Positions 63,523-64,000 of a stretch of 64,000 nt of DNA are shown here, piece by piece (the stretch's first letter is position 1; each line of letters begins with the position of its first letter). Location of the stretch: NCBI RefSeq assembly GCF_029931775.1, contig NC_079312.1:133471872-133535871 (forward strand). Reading direction: 5' to 3'. Source of the DNA: Euleptes europaea. Lineage: Eukaryota; Chordata; Lepidosauria; Squamata; Sphaerodactylidae. The position numbers and the translations under genes are program-made. A model generated the notes under the pieces. That model was not told the DNA's origin, made no database searches, and was given only the letters and a program-made list of their open reading frames with translations.

Positions 63523-63883
63523 AGAAGCAGGAAAGACCTGAGGAACAATACCTGTTTTTTTAAAATGTTGACCACAGTAAAGGCATCTTCTGCAGCATCA
63601 GTCCTGCTAGAATAAAAGCTGTAAAGTTCTAAACCGAGACAACCTTTACTCTGAAATGAGTATGGAAACCCAACGCCATTTGATCAAGCTGCTATACAGT
63701 TCAGTGTCTCCCTTGCACATTCCACCTGTTTCCTCACTCCCAGCTTCTAGCTGGAATCAAACCGACAAGCCAGTTTATCCTGAAATTATAAACAAAATGC
63801 TGTTGATTTATTCAAAAGCTCCGGATTTCTGATGTCACTATGTCAGTGCCTAAAACTGATATTGCTTTCTGTAAAATGGTGAG

Positions 63884-63904
63884 AGAGTGAGAGAGAGTGA
63901 GAGT

Positions 63905-63945
<41 letters not shown>
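63884..63945. repeat. (GA)n microsatellite next to an exon donor
   Basis: A long GA tract starts seven bases inside the intron after the edge exon's donor. The transcribed strand reads (TC)n. Confidence 0.95.
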
Positions 63946-63949
<4 letters not shown>

Positions 63950-63951
63950 AC

Positions 63952-64000
63952 CTGTTGATACCTGCTTGCCAGATGCATTGTAGCAAGGATTAGTACTGTC
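63952..64000 (-). CDS. RBFOX3: Probable upstream RBFOX3 exon encoding an alternative N-terminus (partial)
   Basis: On the minus strand an open frame reaches the window edge and ends ...ATMHLASRYQQ before the donor GTAAAA at 63951. It leaves phase 0, so splicing to 62855 gives [20 protein letters not shown] followed by MAQPYPP in frame. RBFOX1 and RBFOX2 have short alternative first exons joined to the same GNQ segment. The frame is also open upstream of the ATG at 63978, so the true start may lie outside the window. It could instead be 5' UTR. Confidence 0.5.

Overview
The window is vertebrate nuclear DNA, most likely from a squamate reptile. It holds two intron-rich genes with vertebrate splice sites. 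Interspersed repeats fit a lepidosaur: CR1-like LINEs, three or four tRNA-derived SINE families, a 5S-rRNA-derived SINE, hAT-type DNA elements, short truncated insertions with target duplications like those of L1, and a Penelope-like remnant. There are no bacterial or phage features. The species call rests on repeat style and is only inference.

Layout. Bases 1-177 may be the last coding exon of an unidentified plus-strand gene. From 178 to about 12.0 kb is repeat-rich intergenic DNA. A CpG-rich promoter with two CCAAT boxes at 12.0-12.74 kb leads into ENGASE (plus strand, CDS 12612-35468). All 14 coding exons can be placed; every splice phase agrees, and they sum to 743 codons plus stop. ENGASE is the cytosolic GH85 endo-beta-N-acetylglucosaminidase that trims free N-glycans; the catalytic Asn/Glu pair falls at residues 233 and 235. 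After a 5 kb intergenic stretch comes RBFOX3 (NeuN) on the minus strand, tail to tail with ENGASE as in mammals. Its ten coding exons run from 62822 down to 43506, and an eleventh exon opening with the stop codon starts at 41051, giving 313 codons. A further exon at the right edge (63952 to beyond 64000) splices in frame onto a conserved segment upstream of the usual start, suggesting an N-terminally extended isoform.

The two genes have unrelated jobs (glycan turnover and neuronal splicing). They are neighbours by conserved synteny, not by function.

Strongest leads: (1) the extended RBFOX3 N-terminus; (2) sense-strand TGCATG motifs, the RBFOX binding site, clustered in the intron after the 93-nt RRM exon and also after the 40-nt exon; (3) a 230-bp near-perfect hairpin in ENGASE intron 3; (4) a Penelope-like insertion bounded by a 14-bp target duplication, with inverted ends and a hammerhead-like core; (5) a hAT element with an exact 8-bp duplication around a 1-kb GC-rich cargo; (6) a 209-bp hAT-like MITE family whose 8-bp duplications fix its ends. 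I saw no convincing wholly new multi-gene system.
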